This document shows positions 1-13,960 of a DNA stretch of 64,000 nt, piece by piece; the stretch's first letter is position 1; each line of letters begins with the position of its first letter. The translations under genes were made by a program, and so were the position numbers. Source of the stretch: Favolaschia claudopus (taxonomy: Eukaryota; Basidiomycota; Agaricomycetes; Agaricales; Mycenaceae); NCBI GenBank assembly GCA_037176885.1, contig JAWWNJ010000017.1, positions 1,302,001 to 1,366,000 on the forward strand. Reading direction: 5' to 3'. The notes beneath the pieces were generated by a model. That model made no database searches. It saw nothing but the letters and a program-made list of their open reading frames with translations, and had not been told where the DNA came from.

Positions 1-2160
1 GTCCTCTCTCTAGTTTGTTCTCGTCGCTTGCTTTCGGGATACTTAGGGTCAAGCTCATTGGCAGTCGAAGCAACTTGAATCACATCCGAGTCCATGTCTG
101 CCAGGTGCCAGTGCCTCCGAGTCGTCTCGCTTCGACCGTCTTGTCCTTTGGTCTTCCCAGTGGTCTTCTCTCGTCTCGCCGATCCTCTCACCCCGTTCTC
201 CAGTCTCGTATCTCGTTGCGTCTCTGTGGCTTACTGTCTCTTCTCTTCTCGCTTACCATTAATTCAATTTCTTCCCCTTCCCATCTCGTCTCTCAATCCA
301 GCAAACTCGCAAGCTTCACCTTACTTCCTCGTCATCGTCATGCTACGAAAGCTTTTTTTCGTCTCGTCTCCCAGTCCTCATTAGCTCAAGCTCCGCAAAG
401 CTCTCAGTTATTTTGGTCTCGGTCTACGTCTTTGGTCTCGGTCTACGTCTTTGGTCTCGGGCTACGTCTACGTCTACATCTCGTCTATCGTCTACAATCG
501 TCCGCTCCCACACCGGCGATCTTGGACACCTGTTCTCTCCTTTTACGTTCTGATTCTTATTCTCTCTTCTCGTCTCGTCTTGTCTCCCTCACCTGGCCTG
601 CTCTCACGCAACTCGTCTCATCTCCGTCTCTTACTCCGATCATCATTCTCTCCCATTTCCCAAACTCGCCTCTCGTCTCCGCGTCTCTGTTCTTAGTCTC
701 ACTACCTAACCCTTTATCGCCTTCCCTTCTCTCGTCTAACTCGCAAACTCTACCTCCTCGTCCTTCCACGACCCCTTCTTCTCGTCTTGATCTTCTCTTC
801 TCTCGTCTCGTCTCGTTATCCTGTCTTCGATATCCTTACCTCCTCTCATGATCATAAACTCAAGCTCCACAAGCTCATCTTCGTCTTCGTCTCGTCTCGT
901 CTATCGTCTACATCCGCTCCCACGCCTGGCTCCCGTTCCCTCCTTCTATGCTCTCATTCTCCTTTCTCTCGTCCCGTCTACCTCACCTGGTTGACCGTCG
1001 CAATTCGTCTCATCTCCGTCTCCTACTCCACTCCAATTATCATTTCTCCCTCCCACCATCTCAGACTTCTCGTCTTGGTCTTGACATCCCTGTCTTGCAC
1101 GCCAATCTTCATCCATCTCGTCCCATCTACCCTCCTCGTCTCGCACACCAAACCAAATCGACCTAACTCAACCCGCACCGCCCCGTTGTTGTTCTTCCTT
1201 GCTTGCGTCCCGGGTGAGGTGGATAGTGCCGTGTCCGTCTCGTGGGTCGCCCTCGTCTCTCATGTCTTGTCATTGTCGCCCAGCCTCTCCCACGCAAACT
1301 CAAACGCACGCTCCGTATATCGTATATCTCCTCATCTCCCCTCCCCTCAGACCTCATTCCCGGTATCTGGGGCTTGCCTCCAACTCTTCCCCGCCCTGTC
1401 AAGTTGCCAATTCTACCTATCGACTCCTCGCGCGTAGCATGATGACTCGACTCCACACTCTACCCGAGCCCGCTACGAGTACTTACTCACTTACCCTCAT
1501 CTCACATCGCGCATGGTAGCTCGCTCGAGTCCGGTCCTCCCACCCCCTACTCGCTCGCTCGGGGCGAAACACTCTATCCTGCCATCCACTCCCTCCGACT
1601 TCGCTTTCGTTCTACGCTATTCATGCCCGATCTCAATCATCGATCATTCCCGCCTGCCCGCCTTGCTCGCTCCCTCCCTCGCTCGCTCGTTTGCACCTAC
1701 CTACTGTACTTGCTTACTGATTTGGTATCGTATCAGCACAATGCCATCCAACCCAACCCACACACCCTCCGACCTTTATTCGCATATGACTTTGAATCAA
1801 TCAATCATTCGCTCTTCACTTGCCTACGTCCTGCCTGCATACATCCATGGCCAAGTCAGGTTACCTATCTGCATCTGCATCTATGGTACCGTATTCGCAT
1901 ACTATGTACCTGCTTCGACGAATGAATCTTCCCTTCACTTGCCTACATCCTACATACATCCAAATCAAGTATCTGCGTCTACCATCCATCTATCACCACC
2001 AAAGAATGCTTACCCTACCACTACGACGTCCGACTGGGTACACTTCACAATCACAATCACGAACGCTAATTCATCACCATCTGCAGCTCATCTTGAATCG
2101 TTTCTCAAGCCGCCAGTCTAATGCATCATTCATTCATCCATTCCGTCTGATTTCGGTCTG
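1..2160. repeat. Pyrimidine-rich low-complexity region (TCTCGTC-type)
   Basis: The + strand is almost entirely C/T-rich, with countless short TCTCGTCTCGTC-like runs and local tandem copies such as GGTCTCGGTCTACGTCTTT near 410-470. Reading frames stay open here because the composition lacks stop codons, not because of coding constraint: the translations are Ser/Leu/Pro-rich and alike in several frames. A diverged direct repeat with a spacing near 416 bp can be followed from about 481-680 to about 897-1075. No gene is supported. From about 2160 to 2671 the pyrimidine bias ends and ordinary sequence flanks the 3' end of the cyclin gene. Confidence 0.6.
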
Positions 2161-2671
2161 ATTCATTCGCATCCTCACATTTATTTTTAATCTTTAATTC
2201 GATTCGATTCCCCTCCTTCAAGATGGGTTGTACGTAGCTGGTACTCGTACGATATATGCAGTGCGATAAAATGCTTGTTTGCTAATAATGAGCGGTTGTT
2301 GTTGTATTGCTGTAAGGTATGTGCGATGATAATAAGGCAACTGTAAAGTAGGTATATATGTATGGCTGAATAACTCGAATGTAAGATGCGTTGCGAAGAC
2401 GAAGATGAGACGAGCAAGATGGGTTGCGAGTGACAGGGAAAACAAAAGTGGATGAATATGCGAGAGATAAAGTAGTGAGTGTTGTGAGATGCATTGCGTT
2501 GTATGAGATGATATGCATGATTGGTGAGATGAGTAAAATAAGATGCAAGCAAGAGAGCGCGGTCTTTTCGTTTTGTGACCGGCGGGTGGTGTGGTGTACA
2601 ACAGGTTCTTCAAAGCATTGTGGTGGTACACATATTCTTCTTCCTTCCTCCAAGCGCTCCGGACGAACGCC

Positions 2672-3980
2672 TCAAGCAGCCACCCTCACCCCCCGCGTCG
2701 GGTACGCACACGCGTACCGCACATGTGCGCGAGGACGCGCGCCGCTCGGGCGGGCCTGTGGGCGTTCATGCCCATCGTACTTCGAATTCGACTCGTAATG
2801 GGAACTCGAATACTCCTTCCTCGACTCGTACTCCCGCGAATACGGCCGCGACTCGTACGTCGGCCGCGCCTTCACGCGGTTCCGATACCACGACTCGGCC
2901 TCGCGGCGGAGCTGGTAGGTGAGGGAGGTGGGGGGGAAGGAGGAGTGGAATGGCGGGTCGACGTCCATAGCGTCTGCGTCGTCAGACTCGGAGAGGTCGA
3001 CGACGTCGGAGAGGATGAGGGAGTGCGAGTGGGAGCGGTGGGGGCGGGTGGGGCGTGCGGGGATGGCGGTGGAGTGTACATGTGCGTGTTTGCGCGACGG
3101 GGTGGGGAAATATGAATCATTTGTTGGTGGTGGGGAGGATTTCGCGGGGTAGTATGCCGAGGAGGAGGAGGATGCGGCGGAGGGTGGGGTGCGTGGGGAG
3201 GAGAGGGTTGACGCTGAGGAGGAAGAGGAGGAGGAGGGGGACTCGGAGGAGGGGGTGGAGAAGGCTGAAGTGGGTTGTTGTTCGGGTGCCTCCACCAACG
3301 AAGGAACCACCACCTCCATATTGCCACCCACCAACGCCTCATGATGCGCCATAACATCCTCCTCCCTCACGCCCAACTCCCAATCCAACACCGCCAAAAA
3401 CTCCCGCTCAATCCGCCCAATATCGCGCTTCCCAAAAACGCCCGTGCACAGCGCCCAATGCACGTTCTTGAGGGTGGAGTCGTTGGTGTACTTTGAGGCG
3501 CAGATGAGGGCGCCGAGGAAGACGCGCTCGAGGGCGTAGGAGGGGAGGGCGATGGCGAGGTGTGGGCGCGCGCGGGCGGTGTAGACGAGGGCGACGAGGA
3601 GGGTGGGGAGGGTGACTTCGGCGCGGGTGAGGACGGTGGTGAGGAAGGGGCGGAAGGTGGGGAGGAGGGAGGCGATGAGGGGGGGTGGCCCCGAACGCGA
3701 AGTGGAGGGAGAGGGTGGGGTGGTGGCCATGGCGAAGTCGACGGTCTCGGCTACGATTTCGATGGTGTAGTCTGTTGTATTTTTTTGAGTTAGGATGGAT
3801 GAAAGAAAGAAAAGGAGGAGAGAAGAAAGACGCACCAATGACGCGGGTGTCGAGCTTGATATCGACGAGCTCGAGGAGCGCGGATGAGTGGCAAGCAGAG
3901 TCGACCAATGACGCGGGGTGCATGCTCAACGTGGACGACGACGAAGAAGAGGCGACGGGAGAGTCGGCGGCGAAGAACAT
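2672..3980 (-). CDS. Pho85/PCL-type cyclin, copy 1 (two exons)
   Basis: This is a predicted cyclin that would activate a Pho85/Cdk5-type kinase. It has two exons on the minus strand: 3980..3836 and 3771..2672, with a 64-bp GTGCGT...CAG intron, giving 414 residues. Exon 1 encodes a Ser-rich start and the conserved MHPASLVD...LLELVDIKL segment. Exon 2 opens with DYTIEIVAETVDFAM and then the cyclin box (roughly residues 90-190), with motifs ALERVFLGALICASKYTND, LKNVHWALCTGVFGKRDIGR and IEREFLAVLDWEL. The C-terminal half is low-complexity Ser/Pro/His-rich, with possible SPRTP-type CDK sites. The start is the first ATG of the frame and matches the two paralogs at 28988-30132 and 50775-51851, which share the intron position and phase. 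The family call is firm from motifs. The exact orthology (PCL1/2 or Pas1-like) is inferred. Confidence 0.9.
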
Positions 3981-4025
3981 GACTTGGAGTTGGGTAAAAC
4001 GGAGTCGTCCATTTTGAGATGGTGC

Positions 4026-4033
4026 TTATATAT
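4026..4033 (-). promoter_or_regulatory. TATA-like box of cyclin copy 1, with adjacent CCAAT
   Basis: On the minus strand the sequence GCAGCCAATATATAAG lies about 45-60 bp upstream of the start codon at 3980. It combines a CCAAT pentamer with an ATATATAA stretch. The distance suits a short 5' leader. This is assigned by position and sequence only. Confidence 0.45.
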
Positions 4034-4034
4034 T

Positions 4035-7000
4035 GGCTGCATTGTGTGGCGGGATGGGATTGCTTTGAGAGCGGCGCGGCATCATCGTAATCAAATTTCA
4101 TCCCGATTCGGACGCAGACGCGTTTTGGGAAACAATCAGATCCAATCCAGATCCGATCCAACCCCGGCTCGACAGGACAATGGCTGCGAACCGACGAGCT
4201 GGCTCGGTTCATCTCCGAGGGAAGTGCCACACTTGGCGTGCGTCTTTTTCTTTCAATTCCTATTTCTAAATCCTTTGTGTGGGTCAGTCGCGTCGCGTCG
4301 ATGCGATCCACATACATCCTTCCAACCAAGCGTGCTTTCAAGAAATGAAGTGCGAAAATCCCACTCGCAATCCCAAACGGCGGCGGCTTCCATTCCCCGT
4401 TTCAATTTTTTTCTGCCCTTCGGAATCGTCACGGCGGTATCGCAGCGCCTTCGCTTATGTAGGGGCAAGGGCGAACTTGGATGGAGTAGAGTGTCTGCAT
4501 TACCACTGCACTCCGACGGGAGACACGAAACGGATGGCATGCCACCTTGCCGGCGCCGCGTTGTTACGACTCGAGCGCCCGTAAATGCGTATAGGGCCGA
4601 CTTGAACTTTCCGACATGACACGACGACACGACCACGAGGCTCAGGCGACGTCCGTCCCCGCCGCACCGACTTTCATCCTCCGACCCTTGCCTGCTCCGC
4701 TTACACATAACCAGTAGCGGTTGTGCCCGGACCGCCGTCCTTTAATTCCTTTTCCTTTAACTCTGTAAGAAGGTAAATCCCGTCTGGCTCGCGCCGTGGT
4801 TCTTCTCTTATCATCCCTCTTCTATAGTTCCTTCTCCTTCTCCTGCTACTAGTATCCCGCTCTCCTCGCCCGAATCCCACCCACCGCCACACCTTTATCT
4901 ATCTTCCCTCATCTCCCCGGTATCTTCCCTCTGAATCCCGGCCCGCCATCCCCAACGGCCGCTCCCTCAGGCTCCCTGTCATCCGTCATCCGCTTCTCAG
5001 CTCCCCAACTTTTTCTCTCGACTCGACGCCGCTCGACGGATGATGCTATCACAACGGCGCCGATCCGCTCGGCTTTCACACGGACATGGCGGGCGCTAAA
5101 AAAATTCTTTGCTTGATATATGGGTACGGCGTACGGCGTTCAAAAATTCTGCTTGTTTCCCGTATGTGCTCATATCTCGACGATCTTGTCCCGTCCTCCG
5201 CTCATCGGCGACTTGCATGGGAGAAGATCTGCCCCAACCCCAACTTCTACGACGACGACCTCCGTCTCGTTCGCTCGCTCCCGCCCCCAACTCCCCAACT
5301 TTTTCTTCTTTGCTTATTCCTTCCTGAATCTCTGCCTTCCCACACGCAAACATTGAAGAACCTGCCGATCTTCCCCCAAGCATCAGTTAACTCATCCCCG
5401 GTCCTTCCTTCTCGCTGGAATCGCACTCCGACGACCTACAAACCTCCCTCCCCAAATCCAAACTCCATTCTAGCTCGCCGGTTATCTGCAATCTCGGAAC
5501 TACATATTTGACAATCGCTACTCACGGAATCACTCTCGCAACGGCCAACGCACGGGCATCCTGATTTATTACTCAGGTTCGCAAGTCGGGGACGACGGAA
5601 CATGGAATACGAATGTTACAGCCTTGTCAATTTTCTTCATTCCTTCGAGTTCGCTCGGATCGCACTCCGGCGTCCTACAACCGGTTATCTGTAACAAAAT
5701 TCACACTTTTTCTGCGAACAACGGAACAAACCCACGATCTAGGTATCTCGGAGGCGTTTCCGTTTCCGATTAATTATGCTTATGTTTTTCTTCAGCTCAG
5801 CTGCCATAATCCGGATTTATTGTAAGTAATGCTTACATTCGAGACGCCGGGTCAAATCCGTGTAGTCATTCTCTTTTTTCTGCACGACTTCGCGGGGATC
5901 AGTGCTTTGTTTTGTTACTGTCCAGTCCTGGCAACTTTCTTTCTCGGGTCATTATGGCTCGACATACAGCACCTACAGCATGACCTACAGTACCTTACAC
6001 CGGTGCCGTGCCGTGCGCTGGTAATATCAATGTGGGTCCACTTTTCTCCGGCACCGGCAGCGACAGGCAACACTATTGCGGCGTTCATTTCATGTCATCT
6101 CAATCAAGGACGGAATCGGTGGCGCGGAATCAAAAAATCAAGCCACGGAATCAAAATTTGTCGCATGTGCAGTGGCGGCGGCCGCATAATTCAAGTTTAA
6201 GCTGGACATGGAGTTGGAGTTCTGTTGTTTTTGTGGCGCAGGTACTTACAAATACGAATGTGGTATGTACCCTGCTTATATATGTGCCGGAGAGGCGTTC
6301 GTTGTTTCTTTCTGATCAGAAAAATCAAACTGAAACCACCACACAGACACAAGTGGTCATAGTTCCCGTAGCAATCTAGCTCTGCCCGTGCAGGTAGGTA
6401 TGCTATGTTGTATTCACTCCGTTATAGCTTATAAATACTCCCTGCTTTGCGTTCGGATATCATTTGCCTTTATGATTTTGGACTCAATAACGATTAACGA
6501 CGAGTGCCGGGATAATATAAGTAAGTTATGACGCAGTTCGACCTGAGATTGAGGTACAGTGGTTAATAGCTATATAGTGACTAGTGCTCGTTACTCAAGT
6601 TAACATGATACTTTGTTTTCTATAACAGGAGGCATGATGAACGAACGATGGCACGCACCGTGATGCTGGGAATCTGGCACCCAAATCCGCGAGTTTCGCG
6701 ATCCAATATTCCGCTTTCCCATCCCATATTTTCCTCGTCCAATGACGGCGAGCCAACTCGACAAGACCTACAGTAATCCCACCGAGTCAACTTGAAGTGT
6801 GTTCAAAATTCTGAAATCTCTACTGATATCATTTTCTTCGATTTCATTTTGGTTATCATAGAGTAATTTGCCTGCCAACCAGTTTCAAAGCCAAGCTTCC
6901 GTCTGCGGGTGATGTCGTGATTTGCGCTTTGACACTTCGCCGTCGTTCGTCTCTGTATGATCTACAGCAAAGGTAAATCACTGGCATCCAATCCAAATTT

Positions 7001-10000
7001 GAAACTCGAATTGAACCGTGTTGCGTCATCATGCCTACTACATCATAGGTTCGCAGCGTTCGCTCCACGCTCGCCGAATTGAGTTCAGGTCGTAGCTGGT
7101 CTTCGTGACGTGCTTAGGCTGCTATCACATGAACGAGGGAGCAAGCTGGGGTTTCTCGTTTGTGAAAATAATATCGCGATCGCCGTCAAAATTATTATTT
7201 CAACCTCTCAGATTTTTTACCTGCTCTATTTCATCCTCGCGATCTCCCCCCATCGTCTTTCGTTCTCTCCATGTCTTTCAGGCATATTCTCACATTGCTA
7301 TGGGCAATACATGATGATGTGACACGGTGCTCCTTCCGCTCAGCCTTCCATGCGCCGCTCCACACCGTCATCGGCACTAGTCGCGGCGACTCGCTCGAGT
7401 CGGGACGCGTGAGGCCTGCGATACAGCGGGCCAGCGGCTCCTTGCAAGTCGATCCGGTTGGAATTATATTACAGCAAGTAAGGAGCTCGGGATGACCCCA
7501 CTTGACAGTACTCCAACTTGAAATCCCCTCTAAATTTGCCCGGAGTGCTCCCTTTCGATAGCATTTGTTCCAGAAATTGCGGAGTAGCTACATAGACTCA
7601 AGTGGTCGTATCTATGACGACGTTCTATGCTCAGTGATTAACGCGGACCCCTCCCCTCCTCTGGCTTCTAGTTGAAGTTGAACTTGTTGATCGGCATCAC
7701 GAATGGGATCGCGGGGATCATCAGACTACCACGGCATGAGCGGCAGGCTCGAACCTTTCGTTTCACTTTCGTTTTGTTGACTTTCGAATTTCCGTCTATG
7801 CAGGTTCAACTGCCCTATATTCAGTTCACTTTTATTCCGAGCCAGCCATTCTTGACAGCTGCTCGTGACTTCAAAATCAGTAATCCAAAGCTGGTTGAGA
7901 ACCTGAACGCGTGAACGCGTAAACCACGGTCCATTTTCCGCACCCCGACCACTAACATTTACTTACATGCCTATTCCGGTCATCCTCCGCCCCACCCCGC
8001 AGCCACACAATCAGACACAACTTGAAGAAAACAGATACCGAGCGGATGAATCTATTTGTCCGTTCGCCCGTCGGAATTTCCTGGCAGGCCGCGAGAAATA
8101 CTTACCGCTGCCGGAATGTTGGAAAACAACAGTTTGTCATTCGGGGCGGTTGCGGGAGAATGAGGGTGGAAACTATCGGTTTTCGGTGGCTATAATTAAA
8201 TGGCTCGCGAATTTCGAAGCTGATTCCTATGGCATCCCCAGAGTCGGGGTTGACCCCGACGAACTCGAATGCTACGGCAAATTCCGAGTGTCGTCCGTGG
8301 CTGTTCCATGGGAGCAGAAATAGATGAAGCGCATGCTGGCCGTATGTTCTCGTCGATCCGGGGGGATCCCCGAGCTTGGATGATTCCGCCGGTTCCGTGT
8401 TATGAAAGTTTTCCCACAGTTGATTTACCGAACCGGAAGCATTTCTTTGATTTGACTAGTTCGGCGGTCTTGAATCCTCCGCCGTCTGAGTTTTGAAGTA
8501 CAGCAAATTACTAACTCACTTCCTCACTAATTGACTCGATACCGTCATCGGAAGAAGCTGGGTTACACAAGTCAATTCTCAAAAGTTTTTGTTAGTTACA
8601 ACTCATGTGCTCGCCTGCCTCAGTCTCGTTTGAGTCATTAGCCCATTATTTTGCTCGACGTGCCGGCCAGAACATCAAAATGACAGTTTTCAACGATACC
8701 TCAGTCGAGATTCCCACGGTTCGATTTGCGAGAGTCTCAGTCGGGACAGTCATTTGGTTGCATAGATAAGGTGAACGGAGTCAGATTTCTCATCCAGGTT
8801 AGTAGCCGAAACACGTATTGTGACTTCGCATGAACTCTGGAAACGAATTCCAACGGGAAGACATGCCAAGCTTGTCAGTTGAACTTGAACATGCCGAACG
8901 GGAATCTATCGGCGAAGCTCGGCACATCGCCAAATCTGCGAAGTTCGAATCAACTCATTCTTGTTTGGTTTGAGTCGTGCACTTGGGATTGTAAAGAACT
9001 TGAGTATAGTATAATAGGCTCATTGCGCAAGATCTGGACACTGTAACCAAAGTGTCCTAGTACATCTTCGGATACGACGCATGTGTGGTTAAGCACTCTT
9101 CACTGCTGTCTCGCACTGTCTAAGCCGTGTATCCGGTTCCGATGTGAATTCGGACAATGTGAGGAAGTCTACATTGGTACATAGTGGGTCAGAGTGGGTC
9201 CCGGACTTCACCGGACTCCTCAGAATAAATGTCGTCTTGTTCATCCGCTTGATCGACGCACTCAAATTTAGATCACACGGAAGGAAGGAAGCGGTCCCCC
9301 TCCGAAATTCAGACTGTCCCGAACGGAATCAAAACGGAAGCTTGACTCGAGGGCTCGAAAATCGTATCCGGGCCCAAATGACGCCGGTACTGTAACTTTT
9401 CAAACTCAACCTGAGAGCGGGTTGTGTTCAATAATTACTATGATACACGAAGTTCAGCATCTCTGACTCCGAGTGGCCTATCAAATTGAACTTGACCTGA
9501 CCAACAGCACAGAAGTAATGCCAATTCTCCTTCCGAAACTTCCGTAGATTTGTGCATAGAGTTCACCTTCTTTTTTTGTTCCATCTGTCTTCCGGCGATT
9601 AGAAGAAGCAGTCCACGCATGAGATTTGCTCTGAGCATGGAAACCATGGCCAGAGGGTTTGAGAAATTGGAGGCACACGACGGACGGCGGAACCGGTATC
9701 AGAAATTTGATGGGTAGAAACTTGGAAGGCATACGAAAGTCATGAGTAGTCCTCATGAATCTGAAATTTTTCGCGTAATGCAATCTTGAGTGAATAAGCG
9801 GAGGTTCGGGCTGGTTCGAGATGTTTTTTAACGGGTGAAGCTTCGTCTCTTAAAAGATAGATTTCGAGAAAAGTTCACTGCATGAAAATGCGAAAGTCAG
9901 TTTGAAACCACCATGAACCGGATTTTACCCATTTTTCTTCTTCAACAACGCAGTCGGCATTGACGTCCTGAGATTTCGGGCTTCGGGGTTGACCCATTAT

Positions 10001-13000
10001 CTCATAGTCTGTAGTTATGACTGTGTTGAGCTGTTCACAATCATTTTTGAGTGCCTTCACCGATGTCTAGTTGGGTTGAACTTACGGTTGAAGACAGTGA
10101 GAATATTGGTTTGCGATAGACGGATCAGTGCTCATTATGATCCGATATCAGTAAACAACGCTTTGACCGGTACCAAAACCAACATGGAACTATCCACTCG
10201 CAGCTCATAGTCAGCTCAGCCTGAAGTCTGACTACCACGCGCTAACGTTCTCTCCTCTCCTTCAAGCATCCCGGCCACGCCTTGAATTTATCTTCGAGCT
10301 GAGCCTAACATTCTTCCTGCCAAGACCATATGTTCACACCAAGAATCAATCCGGCACAGCTCCCAGAGGTCCCAGTACTAGCGGAGCTTGAATCGCCCCG
10401 TGTGCCGCCAACTTTTGACATTCAGGCCCTGACTTGCGCGAAAATCTGGGTTATATTGACGTTGACAACACCTTGGAGAGATTCTATCGCCGGAACCTGA
10501 CACGACGGCGAACACTTGATGAGATTGTATCCAAGATACTTACTTGCCCTCCAATCTGGAGCATACTTACTACATAATACTCCCGTCGTTTTTGGGTAGC
10601 CTTCCTCAGTTCCCGGACCGAGTCCATAATATTAATATCAGAGTGTGTTTGTGTGCATGCATTCGATTAAGTATCGTAGAGCGGTAAGGATACTCTCATT
10701 CACTGCTTTGAATTCGAAGCGGCTCAGTGCTTCAAGTTCTCCCTTCTAGTGCTTAGGCCCATACTGGGGCCTTGGCTATTTATCTGTCGATCAGCCCAAG
10801 GCCGAAGAGGCTACTTCTTTTATTTGTCTCGCCTGCCGGCATGCCTCCCAGAAAGTTGAACTGTAATCGTCGCGACTCTCCCTAGCGAAATGCAGTGAAA
10901 GGCCAAAAATCGGTCTTTAGCACATGTTGGCTTTTTTCAACCTCCATCAAATTTCAATCAATGCCATCAATGTTCGCTGATTCAATTTCGGTTACATACA
11001 CAGGCAAGGCTGTGCTGCCTGACTTCAACCATCATCGACCGAGACTCAGAGTTGGCGTAAGTACTCCTCGACCGCAATTTGGATCCCCTCCACTCAGCTC
11101 GTCTTCTTCGGTGCTTTTCTCCGGCCTGAATCTTTCCAAATCCGCCTCGTCCAAGCCGTGCCAGGAGTACATAATGCGCCACCAATCAAAGCGCTCAATA
11201 AGACTTGAAAGCTTGGATTGGACGTTACACTGGCATTAACACCCTCTTTATACTTACTAACCTTATGACCAGCCATTCAGCTTACGTTGACTGGCCTGCT
11301 CGGACGCAGTCTAGACGAACTGAGCCGGTCACGGCGATCTGCGTACTAGTATTCCACTCGCTTCAGTTCGCTCGCCTTGTATAAGGCCTGCCACTTCCAA
11401 AGTTATCGTGTCGCTCCTTGCCATCTCTTCTGAGGGAGTCTTCTCTAACTGAAACTTCTTGTCTACCTTTCGGCAGCCGTTTTTCGAACATCGTCTCGTG
11501 TTTCCGAGCGTCCAGATAGGATGATATTGGAGGTTTTGACTGAACGAGAAGCACCAACAGCATCTCCTGCCGTACGTTCATACGTTCAGAACACAATACA
11601 GCTCCTTGACAATCTTTGCTATCAATCCAGAAGCAACCGTCCAACAGCAGACTTTGCAGACGTTTTGAAGGCAAATCTTGGACAGACGACCAACATCGCA
11701 CTCCGTGCGGACGTACGGCGGCTTATTCTAATCGCCCGCCACTGTCTTCAAACAATGGCGCGTTCTCAAGCTTATCTCACAACACCGAAACAACGTGGAT
11801 CAGCGGTGTTTCTGATACTTGCTTTGACAAGATGTCACAGCATCCATTACTACTCAATGCTTTACAGAGAAACCGAACTCACCTTGAGGAGTAATACGCT
11901 GGCGCTTCGCGGTGAAAGCTACACTGTCTAAACCCGCATTTCCCGAGATTACGGCTCGTGCTTTAGACCGGCTGCAATGACGTCTCCCAGTTTGCCAAGT
12001 TGGACGGTCTCCAATGTAGGTTGCAAGTTGGGTACTGTATTTTGGACGTTCACAGTCCGAATGTATGTTTTTGTTTTCTATATTTCCATGAATGCCATTA
12101 AAACATAACAGAAACAGGATCTTCGGACTTTGACAGAGCCTGCCTGGCTGAGTTCAACTCGCATTAGTACGTGTGTGAGCGAAGAAGAGCCAAACAAAAC
12201 CACCCCTAGCTACTTGCGTCGTGATCACCTTTGGTCGCTTCAACATTGAATCGGCACATCATGCGCCGGGGGAACCCGCATCACGAATGGTACTCTTGGG
12301 ACGACTTACAGCCCTCACGATTTCTCCCTAACTGCGAGACACCTTCCTGAAATAGCCTGTCTCTTCTGGTGTACAACTGCTTCCATACTATGATAATCGG
12401 GAAGCCGTCAGTCAAGAAGGATTCTGACCTATTCGCTCGGTGTTGATGATCGCGGCCAGGGCTGATCTGCTTTCCTCCACACCTTCTCGCTGTCTTGGTT
12501 CACAAAAACCGCTCTGATCCGCCGCTTCGAACGGACTTGCTTTGTGGCTACGTCGGGCGAACCAGTCTTCGTCGGCAAGCCACCTTCCGGATCGTCGGTC
12601 GTCTTCGAATAATGACAAGCAAGCTAAACACCGCTTTCAAACGCATCGCACTCTGAGTCAATTTGCATTCTCTAATACGATTATTCATGAATCAAAATTA
12701 GCCGAGCGGGAACGCCGAACTGTTCAAAAATCGAATTGGACCCACAAACCATTCGAGGTCGGCTCTGCTCATCATTTCCCTGTTCACCTGTAGTGCATTT
12801 CCCGTCCTCTAGTATAGCCGTCGAGCCCGCCATCAGTTCCCGTCTAACCCTGTCATCAGGAAGAGGAGAACACGTTCCCGCATCGTGGCCAAATCGGCAA
12901 GAAATACAATGGAAAGAAGAGTTGCCTTTGTTCCATAATTTCTTTGATCATCAGGGAACGGGGAAGTTGTGTTGCATATCTCCCGCTATACTCCCAGCAT

Positions 13001-13395
13001 TTATTGGCATTTGCCGTCTAAACACCCCTGTTCTGTTTCTCGTCAGCGATTTATTTTACGGTTGTGCCAGTGCGCGAAATGCCTGATAGACGCCAATGAG
13101 TACAGGCGCGGGAACACTACCCACACTCATTTCGCAAAAACTGACTCGATTTGACAGGTTTTCTCACAGTCATTGACAACATACCCTTTCAATGCGTCGC
13201 GCTGCGAAGGTTGCAAGTTTCGGGATTGGATTGTCTGGCCTTTCTAGCTGAGTCGTGTGTGGATCATTTCATGATTTTTCATCGACCAAGCCCAGCTTCT
13301 TCCATCTATCAACCATAGCCGGACAGACCATCACTTCATTCATTCATTCATTTTTCCATTATAGTGCTGCGGGCCCTTCAGGGCCCATGTCGCAC
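4035..13395. other. Gene-poor intergenic region
   Basis: I see no supportable gene here. The open frames (for example 5086-5511, 7967-8323, 11521-11931) show no recognisable motif, no consistent codon bias, and no splice-linked continuation. The sequence is of mixed composition with many CTTGAA/GAACTTG-like words and looks like old, unconstrained or transposon-derived DNA. No terminal repeat or target-site duplication could be paired. Confidence 0.5.
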
Positions 13396-13960
13396 TCTAC
13401 GATGTACAATGTAATTTACTGGCTGGCTCGGAGGGAGATCCTGAGTGAATCGGAGAGGGGTTCTATGGTGAGCGCCGAGGGTGATGTGTGTGTGTGTAAC
13501 GTAGCGAGAATATAAGAAAAATATCTTTGAGACTATCTAAAGGGAAAAGAAAAAGAAACCGAGAGGTTGTAAGTAAGTAGTGGAGGAAAGGGTCATATGG
13601 CGTAGGAGGGGAGGCGGCGGGTGTCGCGCACGAACGCGAGAACCGGGGCTGGGTCGTGTTTTGATGACAGGAGGCGGCGGAGGGAGACACGCGCGGTGCC
13701 AAGACGGATGAAGAGGCGTAGGCGTTGAGCTTGATAGGCGGGGCAGCTGAGCAGCAGGTGGGGGACGGACTCGGGGGTGTTGCAATGCGGGCAGAGCGGG
13801 GAGGGCGCGAGGTGGAATCTGAAGAGGTAGGCGTTCAGCCCTATGTGTCCTGTGCGCAGTTGAGTGAGAATGCTGCATTGCGGGCGGCTCAGGTTCCTGT
13901 ACATCCTCGAGATAGCGTTGGAGGGGTTCGGGGAGTCGAAGGAGGCGGTGACAGACCATC
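13396..13960 (-). mobile_element. LINE (non-LTR retrotransposon) 3' remnant
   Basis: Minus-strand frame 13960..13593 encodes the C-terminal tail of a fungal LINE polyprotein. It has the segment LTQLRTGHIGLNAYLFRF followed by a zinc-knuckle-like CPHCNTPESVPHLLLSC (CX2CX7HX4C), a typical end of Agaricomycete non-LTR retrotransposon reverse transcriptases. The frame meets a stop just upstream at about 13961, so the endonuclease and RT core are missing: a 5'-truncated copy, as usual for LINEs. Sequence down to about 13400 would be its 3' untranslated part, ending near a GTAAATTACATTGTACATC stretch on the minus strand. Boundaries are approximate and no target-site duplication was identified. Confidence 0.65.

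Noticed and set aside
15..1519. Long overlapping open frames on both strands
   Set aside because: They follow from the stop-poor CTCGTC composition; translations are low-complexity in every frame and show no domain.
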